NCBI RefSeq assembly: GCF_042920265.1
Contig: NZ_JBDQZI010000001.1
Coordinates: 248,001 to 312,000, forward strand
Source: Lysinibacillus_B sp042920265
GTDB taxonomy: Bacteria > Bacillota > Bacilli > Bacillales_A > Planococcaceae
Reading direction: 5' to 3'
Length of the DNA: 64,000 nucleotides
Below, piece by piece: positions 1-9,010 of the stretch (within the stretch, counting starts at the first letter, position 1; every line of letters begins with the position of its first letter). Below the pieces are notes generated by a model, which was given only the letters and a program-made list of their open reading frames with translations, searched no databases and was not told the origin of the DNA. Made by a program: the position numbers and the translations under genes.

Positions 1-1621
1 CATTGAGTTAATTTGTGCAGACTATGGTGTAGAAGTAGAAGAAGAAGTACGTGTAGATATTACCGATTTAGAAACGCACTTTGAACAAACAACTGAAATG
101 GATGAAGCATTATTAGAAGAGCGTCCACCAGTTGTAACGATTATGGGTCACGTAGACCATGGTAAAACAACATTACTTGATTCGATTCGTAATACAAAAG
201 TAACTGCTGGAGAAGCAGGTGGGATTACACAACATATCGGTGCTTACCAAGTAGAAGTACAAGATAAGAAAATTTCATTCTTAGATACACCTGGTCACGC
301 TGCGTTTACAACGATGCGTGCACGTGGTGCCAAAGTAACGGATTTAGCGATTATTGTAGTAGCAGCAGATGATGGTGTGATGCCTCAAACAGTGGAAGCG
401 ATTAACCACGCAAAAGCAGCAGAAGTGCCAATTATCGTTGCGGTAAACAAAATGGATAAACCTTCAGCAAACCCAGACCGTGTTATGCAAGAGTTAACAG
501 AGCATGGCTTAGTACCTGAAGACTGGGGCGGCGACACAATTTTCGTACCAATCTCTGCATTAAAAGGAGAAGGTATTGAGCAATTGTTAGAAATGATTTT
601 ATTAGTTTCTGAAGTAGCAGAATTAAAAGCAAATCCTAACCGTTCAGCAATCGGTACAGTTATTGAAGCACAATTGGATAAAGGTCGCGGTTCTGTGGCA
701 ACATTACTAGTACAAGACGGGACATTACGTGTTGGGGATCCAATCGTAGTAGGTCATGCTTACGGTCGTGTTCGTGCGATGGTTAATGACATAGGTCGCC
801 GCGTAAAAGAGGCGGGTCCATCTACACCAGTTGAAATTACAGGTCTGAACGATGTACCACAAGCAGGTGACCGTTTTGTAGTGTTCGAAGATGAGAAAAC
901 AGCTCGTCAAGTAGGTGAATCTCGTGCGATGACAGCAATCCAAGCACAGCGTTCTGAAAAGCAACGCGTAACGCTTGATAACTTATTCGAACAAATGAGC
1001 CAAGGTGACGTAAAAGAATTAAACTTAATCGTTAAAGCAGACGTACAAGGTACAGTAGAAGCGATGGCTGCATCATTAATGAAAATTGATGTAGAAGGCG
1101 TGAACGTGAAAATTATTCATACGGGTGCAGGTGCGATTACAGAATCGGATGTTACACTTGCTGCGGCTTCAAATGCCATTGTGATTGGTTTCAACGTTCG
1201 TCCTGATGTCAATGCAAAACGTGCAGCAGAAGCTGAAGGGGTAGACATTCGTTTACATCGTATTATTTACAAAGTAATCGAAGAAATCGAAGCAGCGATG
1301 AAAGGTATGTTAGACCCTGAATATGAAGAAAAAATTGTTGGTCAAGCAGAAGTTCGTCAAACAATCAAAGTATCAAAAGTAGGTACAATTGCTGGTTCTT
1401 ATGTAACAGAAGGTAAAATTGTACGTGATGCAGGTGTACGTATTATCCGCGAAGGTATCGTTGTATTTGAAGGCGAGCTAGACTCATTAAAACGCTTCAA
1501 AGACGATGCAAAAGAAGTGGCAAGAGGTTACGAATGTGGTATCACAATTAAAAACTACAACGACATTAAAGAGGGCGACATTATTGAAGCCTTCATTATG
1601 GAAGAAATTAAACGCGTCTAA
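1..1621 (+). CDS. infB: Translation initiation factor IF-2 (5'-truncated by window)
   Basis: IF-2 is the GTPase that places initiator fMet-tRNA on the 30S subunit and promotes 50S joining. The open frame runs in from the window edge (first full codon at base 2), so the variable N-terminal region is missing and about 539 residues are visible. The GTPase motifs are in order: GHVDHGKT (G1, from nt 146), DTPGHAAF (G3), NKMDK (G4) and SALKG (G5), followed by the C-terminal domains, with the family's VGQAEVR block near the end. The frame opens well before the internal ATG at 98, so 98 is not the real start. The stop overlaps the ylxP start (TAATG). The order infB-ylxP-rbfA-truB-ribF-rpsO-pnp is the standard Bacillales nusA-infB operon order. 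Confidence 0.98.
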   Translation, partial: IELICADYGVEVEEEVRVDITDLETHFEQTTEMDEALLEERPPVVTIMGHVDHGKTTLLDSIRNTKVTAGEAGGITQHIGAYQVEVQDKKISFLDTPGHAAFTTMRARGAKVTDLAIIVVAADDGVMPQTVEAINHAKAAEVPIIVAVNKMDKPSANPDRVMQELTEHGLVPEDWGGDTIFVPISALKGEGIEQLLEMILLVSEVAELKANPNRSAIGTVIEAQLDKGRGSVATLLVQDGTLRVGDPIVVGHAYGRVRAMVNDIGRRVKEAGPSTPVEITGLNDVPQAGDRFVVFEDEKTARQVGESRAMTAIQAQRSEKQRVTLDNLFEQMSQGDVKELNLIVKADVQGTVEAMAASLMKIDVEGVNVKIIHTGAGAITESDVTLAAASNAIVIGFNVRPDVNAKRAAEAEGVDIRLHRIIYKVIEEIEAAMKGMLDPEYEEKIVGQAEVRQTIKVSKVGTIAGSYVTEGKIVRDAGVRIIREGIVVFEGELDSLKRFKDDAKEVARGYECGITIKNYNDIKEGDIIEAFIMEEIKRV

Positions 1622-1899
1622 TGATTGTCTACGCAGAAGTTGAATTCATTATTCACACTGCCCATTCGTTAAAAGAAAAGCGTGCCGTTTTGCAACGTAT
1701 GACGATGCGTACGAAGCAAAAATTTAATGTATCTGTTGCGGAAATAGATCATCAAGATGTTTGGCAACGTACACGTCTTGCAGTTGTAACCGTTGCTTCT
1801 TCCAAAGAGGCGGCTGATCGTGAGATGAATCATGCATTGCATTATTTGGAGTCAAATCCACAATGGGAAATGCTTGATCGTTGGCGTGAATACTTATAA
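1621..1899 (+). CDS. ylxP: YlxP-like protein (DUF503)
   Basis: A 92-residue protein of the DUF503/YlxP family, the usual length. It is translationally coupled to infB through a one-base overlap. The conserved opening (an AEVEF strand, then SLKEKRAVL) and the HQDVWQR region are present. YlxP homologues are found between infB and rbfA in most Firmicutes and have been linked to 30S ribosome assembly; no enzymatic activity is established. Assignment rests on family resemblance plus invariant gene order. Confidence 0.93.
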   Translation: MIVYAEVEFIIHTAHSLKEKRAVLQRMTMRTKQKFNVSVAEIDHQDVWQRTRLAVVTVASSKEAADREMNHALHYLESNPQWEMLDRWREYL

Positions 1900-1971
1900 A
1901 GCAATAGGTTCATACCATGTGTAAGATGTGGTATGAATCTTCATGAGATATAGATAAAGGTGGTGACACGT

Positions 1972-2316
1972 ATGTCTCTACGTTCTAACCGCGTAGCTGA
2001 GCAAATGAAAAAAGAGCTTGGTGAGATTATTGGTCGTAAAATTAAAGACCCTCGCGTAGGTTTTGTAACAGTAACAGACGTTGATGTAACAGGAGACTTA
2101 CAACAAGCAACGGTGTATATTACTTCATTAGGAAATGAACGTGAGCGTGCAGAAACGTTGAAAGCATTAGAAAAAGCATCAGGCTTTATTCGCTCAGAAA
2201 TCGGTTCTCGTATTCGTTTACGTCGTACACCGGAAATTTCCTTCACATTTGATGCTTCAATTGAGTATGGTAACAAAATCGATGAATTGTTACGTTCTCT
2301 ACATGAAGAGAAGTGA
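1972..2316 (+). CDS. rbfA: 30S ribosome-binding factor A
   Basis: RbfA is a KH-like cold-shock protein that binds 16S rRNA during 30S maturation. The protein has 114 residues, close to the B. subtilis length, and begins MSLRSNRVAEQMKKE with the helix that carries the family signature. The conserved DPRVGFVTVTDV strand and the SEIGSRIRLRRTPEI segment are visible. An in-frame GTG lies 12 bases upstream at 1960, but an AAGGTGG ribosome-binding site placed about 8 bases before the ATG at 1972 supports the later start. It is followed by a strong intrinsic terminator before truB. Confidence 0.95.
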   Translation: MSLRSNRVAEQMKKELGEIIGRKIKDPRVGFVTVTDVDVTGDLQQATVYITSLGNERERAETLKALEKASGFIRSEIGSRIRLRRTPEISFTFDASIEYGNKIDELLRSLHEEK

Positions 2317-2351
2317 AATTGTACTTGCTTTAGCGCAAAGCATCAACTATT

Positions 2352-2385
2352 AAAAGCCTGTCGCAATATTGCGCAGGCTTTTTTA
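2352..2385 (+). terminator. Intrinsic terminator after rbfA
   Basis: The inverted repeat AAAGCCTG(T)CGC / GCGCAGGCTTT around an AATATT loop is followed by a run of T. It lies in the 90-base gap between rbfA and truB, so downstream expression probably depends on readthrough or a separate promoter. Confidence 0.85.
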
Positions 2386-2408
2386 TTCATTGCAAAAGGA
2401 GCCGAAAG

Positions 2409-3317
2409 ATGAACGGGATTTTACCTTTATGGAAAGAGCGCGGCATGACAAGTCATGATTGCGTATTTAAACTGCGGAAAATTTTAAAAACAAAAAAAGT
2501 CGGACATACGGGGACGCTTGACCCAGGTGTGGAAGGCGTTTTACCCATTTGTATCGGTCAAGCTACGCGTATCGCGGAATATTTAACGGATGCTGGGAAA
2601 ACATATGAAGCTATCATATCGATTGGGCGCACTACAACAACAGAAGATGCAGAAGGAGAAACAGTCGAACAACATACGGCCTATAAATCTTTCACACGTG
2701 CTCAAATTTTGCAAGCACTGCAAACATTAACAGGTGACATTCAGCAAACACCACCCATGTTTTCAGCTGTCAAAGTAAACGGTAAAAAGCTATATGAATA
2801 TGCACGCGCTGGTCAAACTGTTGAACGGCCAACACGCCAAGTAACGATTTATACGTTAGAATTGTTAAGTGAAGACGAAATTTTTGAAGGAGAAGAAGTC
2901 CGGTTTGCGATTCGCATTCAATGTAGTAAAGGCACATATATCCGTACACTGGCTGTTCAAATTGGTGAGGCGTTAGGGTATCCGGCACATATGCATGAAC
3001 TCGTTCGTACTTCATCTGGCACATTTACGAAAGAACATTGTCTCACGCTAGCTGAAGTAGCAGCCAAGATGGAACTAGACGATCAAAGCTTCATTTTACC
3101 TGTTGAATATGCACTGAGTGATTACCCATATGTTGAAATCGACAATTCCAATCGCAAACAAATTTTTAATGGACAAGTCCTACCAATTCATCCATTATTA
3201 AAAGTAAATGAAAAAATTGTGTTTGGGGTTGAAGGGAAGGCATTCGCGGTGTATATCAAGCATCCGACAAAGGACGGTCAAATGAAGCCAGACAAAATGT
3301 TCCCTGAAATCGAGTAG
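2409..3317 (+). CDS. truB: tRNA pseudouridine(55) synthase
   Basis: TruB converts U55 in the T-arm of tRNAs to pseudouridine. The 302-residue length fits bacterial TruB. The catalytic motif HTGTLDPGVEGVLP holds the nucleophilic Asp at residue 38, and the KTYEA and TPPMFSAVKVNGKKLYEYAR motifs follow. The remaining C-terminal stretch matches the PUA-like tail. AAAGGAG lies 8 bases before the ATG. ribF starts 9 bases downstream, so the two are probably cotranscribed. Confidence 0.97.
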   Translation: MNGILPLWKERGMTSHDCVFKLRKILKTKKVGHTGTLDPGVEGVLPICIGQATRIAEYLTDAGKTYEAIISIGRTTTTEDAEGETVEQHTAYKSFTRAQILQALQTLTGDIQQTPPMFSAVKVNGKKLYEYARAGQTVERPTRQVTIYTLELLSEDEIFEGEEVRFAIRIQCSKGTYIRTLAVQIGEALGYPAHMHELVRTSSGTFTKEHCLTLAEVAAKMELDDQSFILPVEYALSDYPYVEIDNSNRKQIFNGQVLPIHPLLKVNEKIVFGVEGKAFAVYIKHPTKDGQMKPDKMFPEIE

Positions 3318-3326
3318 GAGGAAATT

Positions 3327-4271
3327 ATGGACGTTATTCATTTAAAATATCCACATCAATTGAAAGCAACAGAAGGACCGTACTCGTTAGCTGTTGGATT
3401 TTTTGATGGTGTACATCGTGGACATCAAGTAGTCATTCAGTCTGCTATTGATACGGCGAAAGAAAAAGGGTTAAAAAGCGCAGTCATGACGTTTGACCCA
3501 CATCCATCAATCGTACTAGGTGGACGCAATGAAAAAGTATTTTATATTACACCGCTTCAGCAAAAGCTAGATACATTAAGTAAACTGGCCATTGACACTG
3601 TATTTGTTGTCAACTTTACATCTGATTTTGCGAAGCTTTCACCAGAGGATTTCATCCAATACTTTATTCGTGATTTAAATGTCAAACATGTAACAGCGGG
3701 ATTTGATTTTTCATTTGGTGCATTTGGTAAAGGGAATATGGAGCTGATGTGCGAACTAGGCGGGCATGATTTCGATGTAACGATTGTTGAGAAGTGTGCG
3801 GATACAACGGAAAAAATTAGTTCCACGCGTATTCGTAGAGCGTTGCAAGAAGGCAATATGGAAGAAGCGCGTATGTTACTTGGCCGTGCTTTTGAAGTAC
3901 CAGGTATTGTTGTACATGGGGATAAGCGCGGGCGTACACTTGGGTTTCCAACGGCCAATGTGCAGCATATGGAAGGTTGCTTCATTCCAGCCACAGGGGT
4001 ATATGCAGTCAAAATTTTAGTGCAAAATGAATGGCTAGACGGGGTGTGTAATGTTGGCTATAAACCAACATTTAAAGATCCAAATAACAAACAATTAACA
4101 ATCGAAGTACATATTTTCAACTTCGACAAAAACATTTACGGTGAAGAGGTAATTGTTGGTTGGTATCACCGTATTCGTAGCGAACAAAAATTTAATGGCA
4201 TTGAAGCACTTGTCGCTCAAATTGAAAAAGATAAACAAGCTGCGATGGATTATTTAAATAAGCAAGCATAA
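3327..4271 (+). CDS. ribF: Bifunctional riboflavin kinase / FAD synthetase
   Basis: This enzyme phosphorylates riboflavin to FMN and adenylylates FMN to FAD. The N-terminal FAD synthetase domain (roughly residues 15-185) shows the nucleotidyl-transferase motif GFFDGVHRGH and the later SSTRIRRAL. The C-terminal flavokinase domain (about 185-310) shows GDKRGRTLGFPTANV and GVYAVK. At 314 residues it has full length for the family. The B. subtilis orthologue is called ribC. It sits directly behind truB with an AGGAGG ribosome-binding site. Confidence 0.97.
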   Translation: MDVIHLKYPHQLKATEGPYSLAVGFFDGVHRGHQVVIQSAIDTAKEKGLKSAVMTFDPHPSIVLGGRNEKVFYITPLQQKLDTLSKLAIDTVFVVNFTSDFAKLSPEDFIQYFIRDLNVKHVTAGFDFSFGAFGKGNMELMCELGGHDFDVTIVEKCADTTEKISSTRIRRALQEGNMEEARMLLGRAFEVPGIVVHGDKRGRTLGFPTANVQHMEGCFIPATGVYAVKILVQNEWLDGVCNVGYKPTFKDPNNKQLTIEVHIFNFDKNIYGEEVIVGWYHRIRSEQKFNGIEALVAQIEKDKQAAMDYLNKQA

Positions 4272-4274
4272 TAG

Positions 4275-4303
4275 TTGCTTGGCTATACAAAATATGTTAA
4301 GAT
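4275..4303 (+). promoter_or_regulatory. Sigma-A promoter of rpsO
   Basis: TTGCTT (4275-4280), a 17-base spacer and TAAGAT (4298-4303), with a TG one base before the -10 hexamer (extended -10). It starts just after the ribF stop and would give an rpsO leader of about 95 bases. Confidence 0.6.
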
Positions 4304-4309
4304 TCATTA

Positions 4310-4403
4310 GTACGAAAAGCGTACGAACCTTAGCTCGGCTTTCCGATTCTCCGACGATTGCTGTGCTAGTGGGGATATTTTACTATTTAGGAGGTCCATT
4401 CAC
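4310..4403 (+). promoter_or_regulatory. Structured rpsO leader, possible S15 autoregulatory site
   Basis: The stretch between the inferred rpsO transcription start and its ATG is not coding. It contains a perfect hairpin GTACG-AAAAG-CGTAC (from about 4311) and a second small stem TCGG-CTTT-CCGA, then a more GC-rich stretch before the AGGAGG ribosome-binding site. Bacterial rpsO mRNAs commonly carry a leader bound by S15. The structure is visible here, but binding by S15 is inference from that knowledge. Confidence 0.45.
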
Positions 4404-4673
4404 ATGGCAATTACAAAAGAACGCAAAAACGAAATCATCGCTGAGTACCGCACTCATGAGGGCGACACTGGTTCTCCAGAAGTACAAATCGCTGTATTAA
4501 CTGCAGAAATCAACGCATTAAACACTCACTTACGTACTCACAAAAAAGACTTCCACTCTGAGCGTGGTCTTTTAAAAATGGTAGGTCGTCGTCGTCACTT
4601 ATTAAAATATTTACGTGAAAATGACGTACAACGTTACCGTGAACTAATCAACAAACTTGGATTACGTCGCTAA
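4404..4673 (+). CDS. rpsO: 30S ribosomal protein S15
   Basis: S15 is a primary binder of the 16S rRNA central domain. The protein is 89 residues, the standard length, with the hallmark GDTGSPEVQIA segment, THKKDFHSERGLL and GRRRHLLKYL. TTAGGAGG precedes the ATG. It is flanked by its own promoter and a strong terminator and precedes pnp, the conserved bacterial arrangement. Confidence 0.99.
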   Translation: MAITKERKNEIIAEYRTHEGDTGSPEVQIAVLTAEINALNTHLRTHKKDFHSERGLLKMVGRRRHLLKYLRENDVQRYRELINKLGLRR

Positions 4674-4748
4674 TCTATTCGAAAGGCTTCAGCGTGCTCA
4701 TTTAGCTCTGAAATGGGTAAATTGTGAGCATGTGACAGCTAGACATGA

Positions 4749-4776
4749 CAAAAAGCGGGAATTTTCCCGCTTTTTC
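4749..4776 (+). terminator. Intrinsic terminator after rpsO
   Basis: Perfect stem AAAAGCGGGAA / TTCCCGCTTTT followed by T residues, 75 bases after the rpsO stop. It separates rpsO from pnp. Confidence 0.9.
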
Positions 4777-4935
4777 TTTATGTTTTAGTGATATAATCGT
4801 CTCCTAAATTGTCAACATTAAAATTCAAGTAATTTATTGAAAATATTTAGCATAGAGAAAGCTTTTTTGATACACTAACTATGGTACATAATAAAAGTAA
4901 CGTAGTGTGTCTCAAAGTAGAAAGGGGTTCATTAG

Positions 4936-7047
4936 ATGAACGACAAAAAAGTCTATTCATACGAATGGGCTGGCCGTCCTTTAGTAATAGAAGTAGGACA
5001 GTTAGCAAAACAAGCAAATGGCGCCGCTTTAGTGCGCTATGGCGAAACGGCAGTACTTGCTACTGCAACGATGTCAAAATCACCAAAACCATTAGATTTC
5101 TTCCCATTAACAGTGAATTATGAGGAGCGTCTATATGCAGCAGGGAAGATTCCAGGTGGCTTTATTAAACGTGAAGGTCGTCCTTCTGAGCAAGCAGTTT
5201 TAACAAGTCGTTTAATCGACCGTCCAATCCGACCAATGTTCCCAGATGGCTTCCGTAACGAAGTACAAGTGATTTCAATGGTTATGTCAAATGACCAAGA
5301 TTGTCCATCTGATGTGGCAGCAATGTTTGGTTCATCTTTAGCTATTGCTGTTTCTGATATTCCATTTGACGGCCCAATTGCGGGTGTACATGTTGGGTAT
5401 ATTGATGGCGAGTTCGTTGTCAATCCAACGGTGGAGCAAGCGGCACAAAGTACAATTCACCTGACAGTAGCGGGGAATAAAGATGCAATCAACATGGTAG
5501 AGGCAGGCGCACTAGAAGTACCTGAAGAAATCATGCTTGAGGCCATTATGTTCGGTCACGAAGAAATTAAAAAATTAATTACGTTCCAAGAACAAATTGT
5601 CGCTGAGGTTGGAAAAGAAAAACGACCGATTGAATTATATGAGCTAGATGAAGAATTAACTGCTAAAATTAAAGACGCTTGCGAAGCAGATTTGAATGCT
5701 GCGATTCAAACAGTAGATAAGCAAGAGCGTGAAGAAAATATCACTGCCGTAAAACAACGCATCATCGAGGCGTATGAGGCAGAAGAAGTAGACGAAGAAA
5801 CATTAAAGCAAGTAAAGATGATTTTAGATAAGATGGTGAAAGATGAAGTTCGCCGTTTAATTACAGAAGAAAAAATCCGTCCAGATGGTCGTAAACAAGA
5901 CGAAATCCGTCCGTTATCATCTGAAGTTGGTTTATTACCACGTACACATGGTTCTGGTCTTTTCACACGTGGTCAAACACAAGCGTTATCCATTTGTACA
6001 TTAGGTGCTTTAGGCGATGTACAAATTATTGATGGTCTTGGTGTAGAAGAGTCAAAACGTTGGATGCACCACTACAACTTCCCGCAATTCTCAGTAGGGG
6101 AGACAGGTCCAATGCGTGGTCCTGGTCGTCGTGAGATTGGTCACGGTGCTCTTGGTGAGCGTGCACTACTTGCGGTGATTCCAGATGAAAAAGATTTCCC
6201 GTATGCAATCCGCTGTGTATCGGAAGTACTTGAATCAAATGGTTCAACATCACAGGCTTCTATTTGTGCAAGTACAATGGCAATGATGGATGCAGGTGTA
6301 CCGCTAAAAGCGCCAGTAGCAGGTATTGCGATGGGGCTTGTGAAAAAAGGCGAGCACTACACAGTATTAACGGATATTCAAGGGATGGAAGACCACCTTG
6401 GTGATATGGACTTTAAAGTAGCAGGTACAGCGAAAGGTGTAACAGCACTTCAAATGGACATTAAAATTGATGGATTGTCACGCAATATTTTAGAAGAAGC
6501 GTTAACGCAAGCAAAAATTGGTCGTATGCAAATTTTAGAACATATGATAGAAACAATTAATCAGCCGCGTGAGCAGCTTTCTAAATACGCACCGAAAATT
6601 GTGATGATTCACATTAATCCAGATAAAATCCGTGATGTCATCGGACCTGGTGGTAAACAAATCAACAAAATCATTGAAGAGACAGGCGTTAAAATTGATA
6701 CAGAACAAGACGGTACAATTTACATCTCTTCAGCGGACGAAGCGATGAACCAACGCGCGAAAGAAATCATTGAGTCGATCGTACGTGAAGCTAAAGTAGG
6801 CGAGTACTACATGGCTACAGTGAAACGTATCGAAAAATTCGGTGCATTCTGTGAAATCTTCCCAGGTAAAGACGGTTTACTACACATTTCAGAAATTCAA
6901 GAAGAACGTACGAAACAAGTAGAAGACGTATTAAAACTGGGCGATCAGTTACTTGTAAAATGTATCGAAATCGATGCACAAGGTCGTGTAAATTTATCGC
7001 GTAAAGTAGTTATTAAGGAAGAAAAAGAACGCGCTGAACAAGCGTAA
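4936..7047 (+). CDS. pnp: Polyribonucleotide nucleotidyltransferase (PNPase)
   Basis: PNPase is the phosphorolytic 3'-5' exoribonuclease of mRNA decay. The 703-residue protein has the canonical layout: two RNase PH-like cores (about residues 1-230 and 310-545) joined by a helical domain, then a KH domain (about 553-612) with the GPGG loop, and an S1 domain (about 622-690) containing GKDGLLHISEI. The second core carries the conserved FTRGQTQAL and HGALGERAL motifs. The ATG is preceded by GAAAGGGG. In B. subtilis ylxY lies between pnpA and mlpA; it is absent here, and only a hairpin terminator separates pnp from mlpA. Confidence 0.99.
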   Translation: MNDKKVYSYEWAGRPLVIEVGQLAKQANGAALVRYGETAVLATATMSKSPKPLDFFPLTVNYEERLYAAGKIPGGFIKREGRPSEQAVLTSRLIDRPIRPMFPDGFRNEVQVISMVMSNDQDCPSDVAAMFGSSLAIAVSDIPFDGPIAGVHVGYIDGEFVVNPTVEQAAQSTIHLTVAGNKDAINMVEAGALEVPEEIMLEAIMFGHEEIKKLITFQEQIVAEVGKEKRPIELYELDEELTAKIKDACEADLNAAIQTVDKQEREENITAVKQRIIEAYEAEEVDEETLKQVKMILDKMVKDEVRRLITEEKIRPDGRKQDEIRPLSSEVGLLPRTHGSGLFTRGQTQALSICTLGALGDVQIIDGLGVEESKRWMHHYNFPQFSVGETGPMRGPGRREIGHGALGERALLAVIPDEKDFPYAIRCVSEVLESNGSTSQASICASTMAMMDAGVPLKAPVAGIAMGLVKKGEHYTVLTDIQGMEDHLGDMDFKVAGTAKGVTALQMDIKIDGLSRNILEEALTQAKIGRMQILEHMIETINQPREQLSKYAPKIVMIHINPDKIRDVIGPGGKQINKIIEETGVKIDTEQDGTIYISSADEAMNQRAKEIIESIVREAKVGEYYMATVKRIEKFGAFCEIFPGKDGLLHISEIQEERTKQVEDVLKLGDQLLVKCIEIDAQGRVNLSRKVVIKEEKERAEQA

Positions 7048-7055
7048 TAGAGAAA

Positions 7056-7087
7056 AGAGAGGGTGTACTTCGGTACAGCCTCTTTTT
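7056..7087 (+). terminator. Intrinsic terminator after pnp
   Basis: The stem GAGGGTGTAC / GTACAGCCTC is capped by a TTCG tetraloop and followed by TTTTT. Confidence 0.85.
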
Positions 7088-7104
7088 AAATAAGAGAGGG
7101 AAAT

Positions 7105-8322
7105 ATGATAACAGTAACTTCATGTAAAAATGGTGTAAAAATTGTATCGGAGCAAATTGATCATGTTCGTTCGCTATCTGTTGGGGTTTGGGTGAATGTC
7201 GGCTCTCGTTATGAGCGTCCAGAAGAGAATGGCATTACACATTTTATTGAACATATGCTGTTTAAAGGGACAAAAACGCGTTCTGCTCGTCAAATTGCTG
7301 AAGAATTCGACCGCATTGGTGGGGAAATAAATGCGTTTACGTCCAAAGAGCATACATGTTATTATGCGAAAGTGCTAGACCATCACGGTGAACTAGCAGT
7401 GACGATTTTAGCAGATATGTTTTTTAATTCAGCATTTCTTCCAGAAGAAATTGAACGTGAGCGACAAGTGGTACTTGAAGAAATTTATATGAGTGAAGAT
7501 GCACCGGATGATGATGTGCATGAAATTCTTTGGGGCGTGATGTATCCAGATGATGCACTTGGTCGACCGATTTTAGGGACAGCGCACACATTGGCAACAT
7601 TTGATGCACAGATGATACGAAATTATATGGCTAAGCATTACATACCACAAAACATCGTCATTTCTGTAGCAGGCAATATTGAAGAAGGTTTACTTGCAAC
7701 AATTGAGGCGTTATTTGGCTCGTTTGAAGCATCACCTTTAGCAGAAGAAGCGATGTTAACGCATCCGATGTTTCATGCGGGAGAGGTTGTCAAAACGCGT
7801 GATACAGAACAAGCACATATTGCAATCTCTTTCCCTGCAATTGGCGTGAAAAACCCGAATATGTATAGCTTTATTGCGCTAAATAATATTATTGGGGGCA
7901 ATATGAGTTCACGGCTATTTCAAGAAGTACGTGAAGAGCGTGGTCTTGCATACTCGGTATTTAGCTATCAATCCAGCTACGCCGATGTGGGCGCATTTAC
8001 GATTTACGCCAGTACGTCTAAGCAAAACTTAGACGCCTTGCAACATCAAATTGATAAAACATTATTTGACGTTGTCACAGGTGGTGTGACGGAAGAAGAG
8101 TTAGAAAATGCGAAAGAGCAGCTAAAAGGGAGCTTCGTACTCGGTTTAGAAGGGACAGAAGCACATATGAATCGCAACGGTATGAACGAGCTTGTACACG
8201 GGCAGCACCGATCTGTTGATGACATATTGGCTCGTATCGATGCCATTTCAATGCAATCGGTGGATGAACTGATTGAGCATATTTTAAAAGCGGAGCCGGC
8301 CATTGCGATTATTGGACCGTAA
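7105..8322 (+). CDS. mlpA: M16 family zinc metallopeptidase (MlpA/YmxG)
   Basis: A 405-residue M16 (pitrilysin/MPP-like) peptidase. The inverted zinc motif HFIEH is intact at about residues 46-50 within THFIEHMLFKGT, and the downstream glutamate region (EIERERQVVLEEI) is present. The second homologous domain includes the RLFQEVREERGLAYSV block typical of the family. The position after pnp and before the ymxH-dpaA group matches B. subtilis mlpA. The substrate is unknown. A GAGAGGG ribosome-binding site precedes the ATG. Confidence 0.92.
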   Translation: MITVTSCKNGVKIVSEQIDHVRSLSVGVWVNVGSRYERPEENGITHFIEHMLFKGTKTRSARQIAEEFDRIGGEINAFTSKEHTCYYAKVLDHHGELAVTILADMFFNSAFLPEEIERERQVVLEEIYMSEDAPDDDVHEILWGVMYPDDALGRPILGTAHTLATFDAQMIRNYMAKHYIPQNIVISVAGNIEEGLLATIEALFGSFEASPLAEEAMLTHPMFHAGEVVKTRDTEQAHIAISFPAIGVKNPNMYSFIALNNIIGGNMSSRLFQEVREERGLAYSVFSYQSSYADVGAFTIYASTSKQNLDALQHQIDKTLFDVVTGGVTEEELENAKEQLKGSFVLGLEGTEAHMNRNGMNELVHGQHRSVDDILARIDAISMQSVDELIEHILKAEPAIAIIGP

Positions 8323-8336
8323 TAAATAAGAGAGAA

Positions 8337-8378
8337 GGGAGCCGAAAAGTTGTTACTTTCTGGCTCCCTTGTTCTTTC
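8337..8378. terminator. Probable bidirectional terminator between mlpA and the ABC cassette
   Basis: GGGAGCC (8337-8343) pairs with GGCTCCC (8362-8368), with additional inner AAAG/CTTT pairing, and T-rich sequence follows on the + strand. It lies between convergent genes (mlpA on +, the ABC permease on -). The T tract is interrupted, so efficiency is uncertain. Confidence 0.6.
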
Positions 8379-8390
8379 TGCATCATTCAT

Positions 8391-8999
8391 TTAGAAAAGC
8401 TCTCTCTTTTTATATGCTCGAATGGATATTTTTAAAATAATAACGTAAAATGCACAACTAATGATTGGCATAATCATCATTCGTATATAAAATGTTTCCT
8501 CAGGTCCGATTAAGCAAAATGCTGCATGTGGAGCCATGATGACAAATAGTGAACCAAATGTAGCTAATGCATGGTCCACTGAACTTTTCATGACTTTCTC
8601 ATTTGTAAAAATAAAATACTGTTGTAAGGCAATTGCTACAATGGCGCTACCAAAAAAGCCAGTAAAAAATCCCCAATGCTCTTGTGGATTTTCATATGAC
8701 ATCCCTGTGTTCACCTGAAATAGTGCCAAAATCATAAAAATGATGGAGACAAATAGGAAAGAGAAAGTATAGCTACTTTTGACAATCGATTCCCTTTTAA
8801 CCGGCATCGTATGAAGTGTGCGGTAAAAGGCATTGTTGGATAAAAAGGTTGAACTTGTGATTGCATTTATTGCCATAATATAAGTAAAAATCGGAATATT
8901 TGATGCAGGAAATAGAAAGCTAATAATAAGTAGTAATACGATTAAAAATAATAATGGTTTCTTATGTAATTCGAACTGTAATCGTACTAAAGCATACAT
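8391..8999 (-). CDS. ABC-2 type small permease, second of pair
   Basis: A 202-residue, very hydrophobic protein with about six predicted membrane segments. It has the size and layout of the small ABC-2 permeases (ABC2_membrane_5-like) encoded with YtrA-type regulators. The motif PVKRESIVKSSY near residue 65 resembles the LPISA-TIVKMQL stretch in its neighbour, suggesting the two permeases are paralogues that pair as a heterodimer. It is the last gene of a four-gene minus-strand cassette and starts 11 bases after the previous one. The transported substrate cannot be read from sequence. Confidence 0.8.
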   Translation of the reverse strand: MYALVRLQFELHKKPLLFLIVLLLIISFLFPASNIPIFTYIMAINAITSSTFLSNNAFYRTLHTMPVKRESIVKSSYTFSFLFVSIIFMILALFQVNTGMSYENPQEHWGFFTGFFGSAIVAIALQQYFIFTNEKVMKSSVDHALATFGSLFVIMAPHAAFCLIGPEETFYIRMMIMPIISCAFYVIILKISIRAYKKRELF

Positions 9000-9010
9000 A
9001 CAGATCCCTC

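Noticed and set aside
4279..4500. Open frame of 73 codons overlapping the rpsO leader and start
   Set aside because: It runs through the leader hairpins and rpsO in another frame, with no ribosome-binding site or family resemblance.
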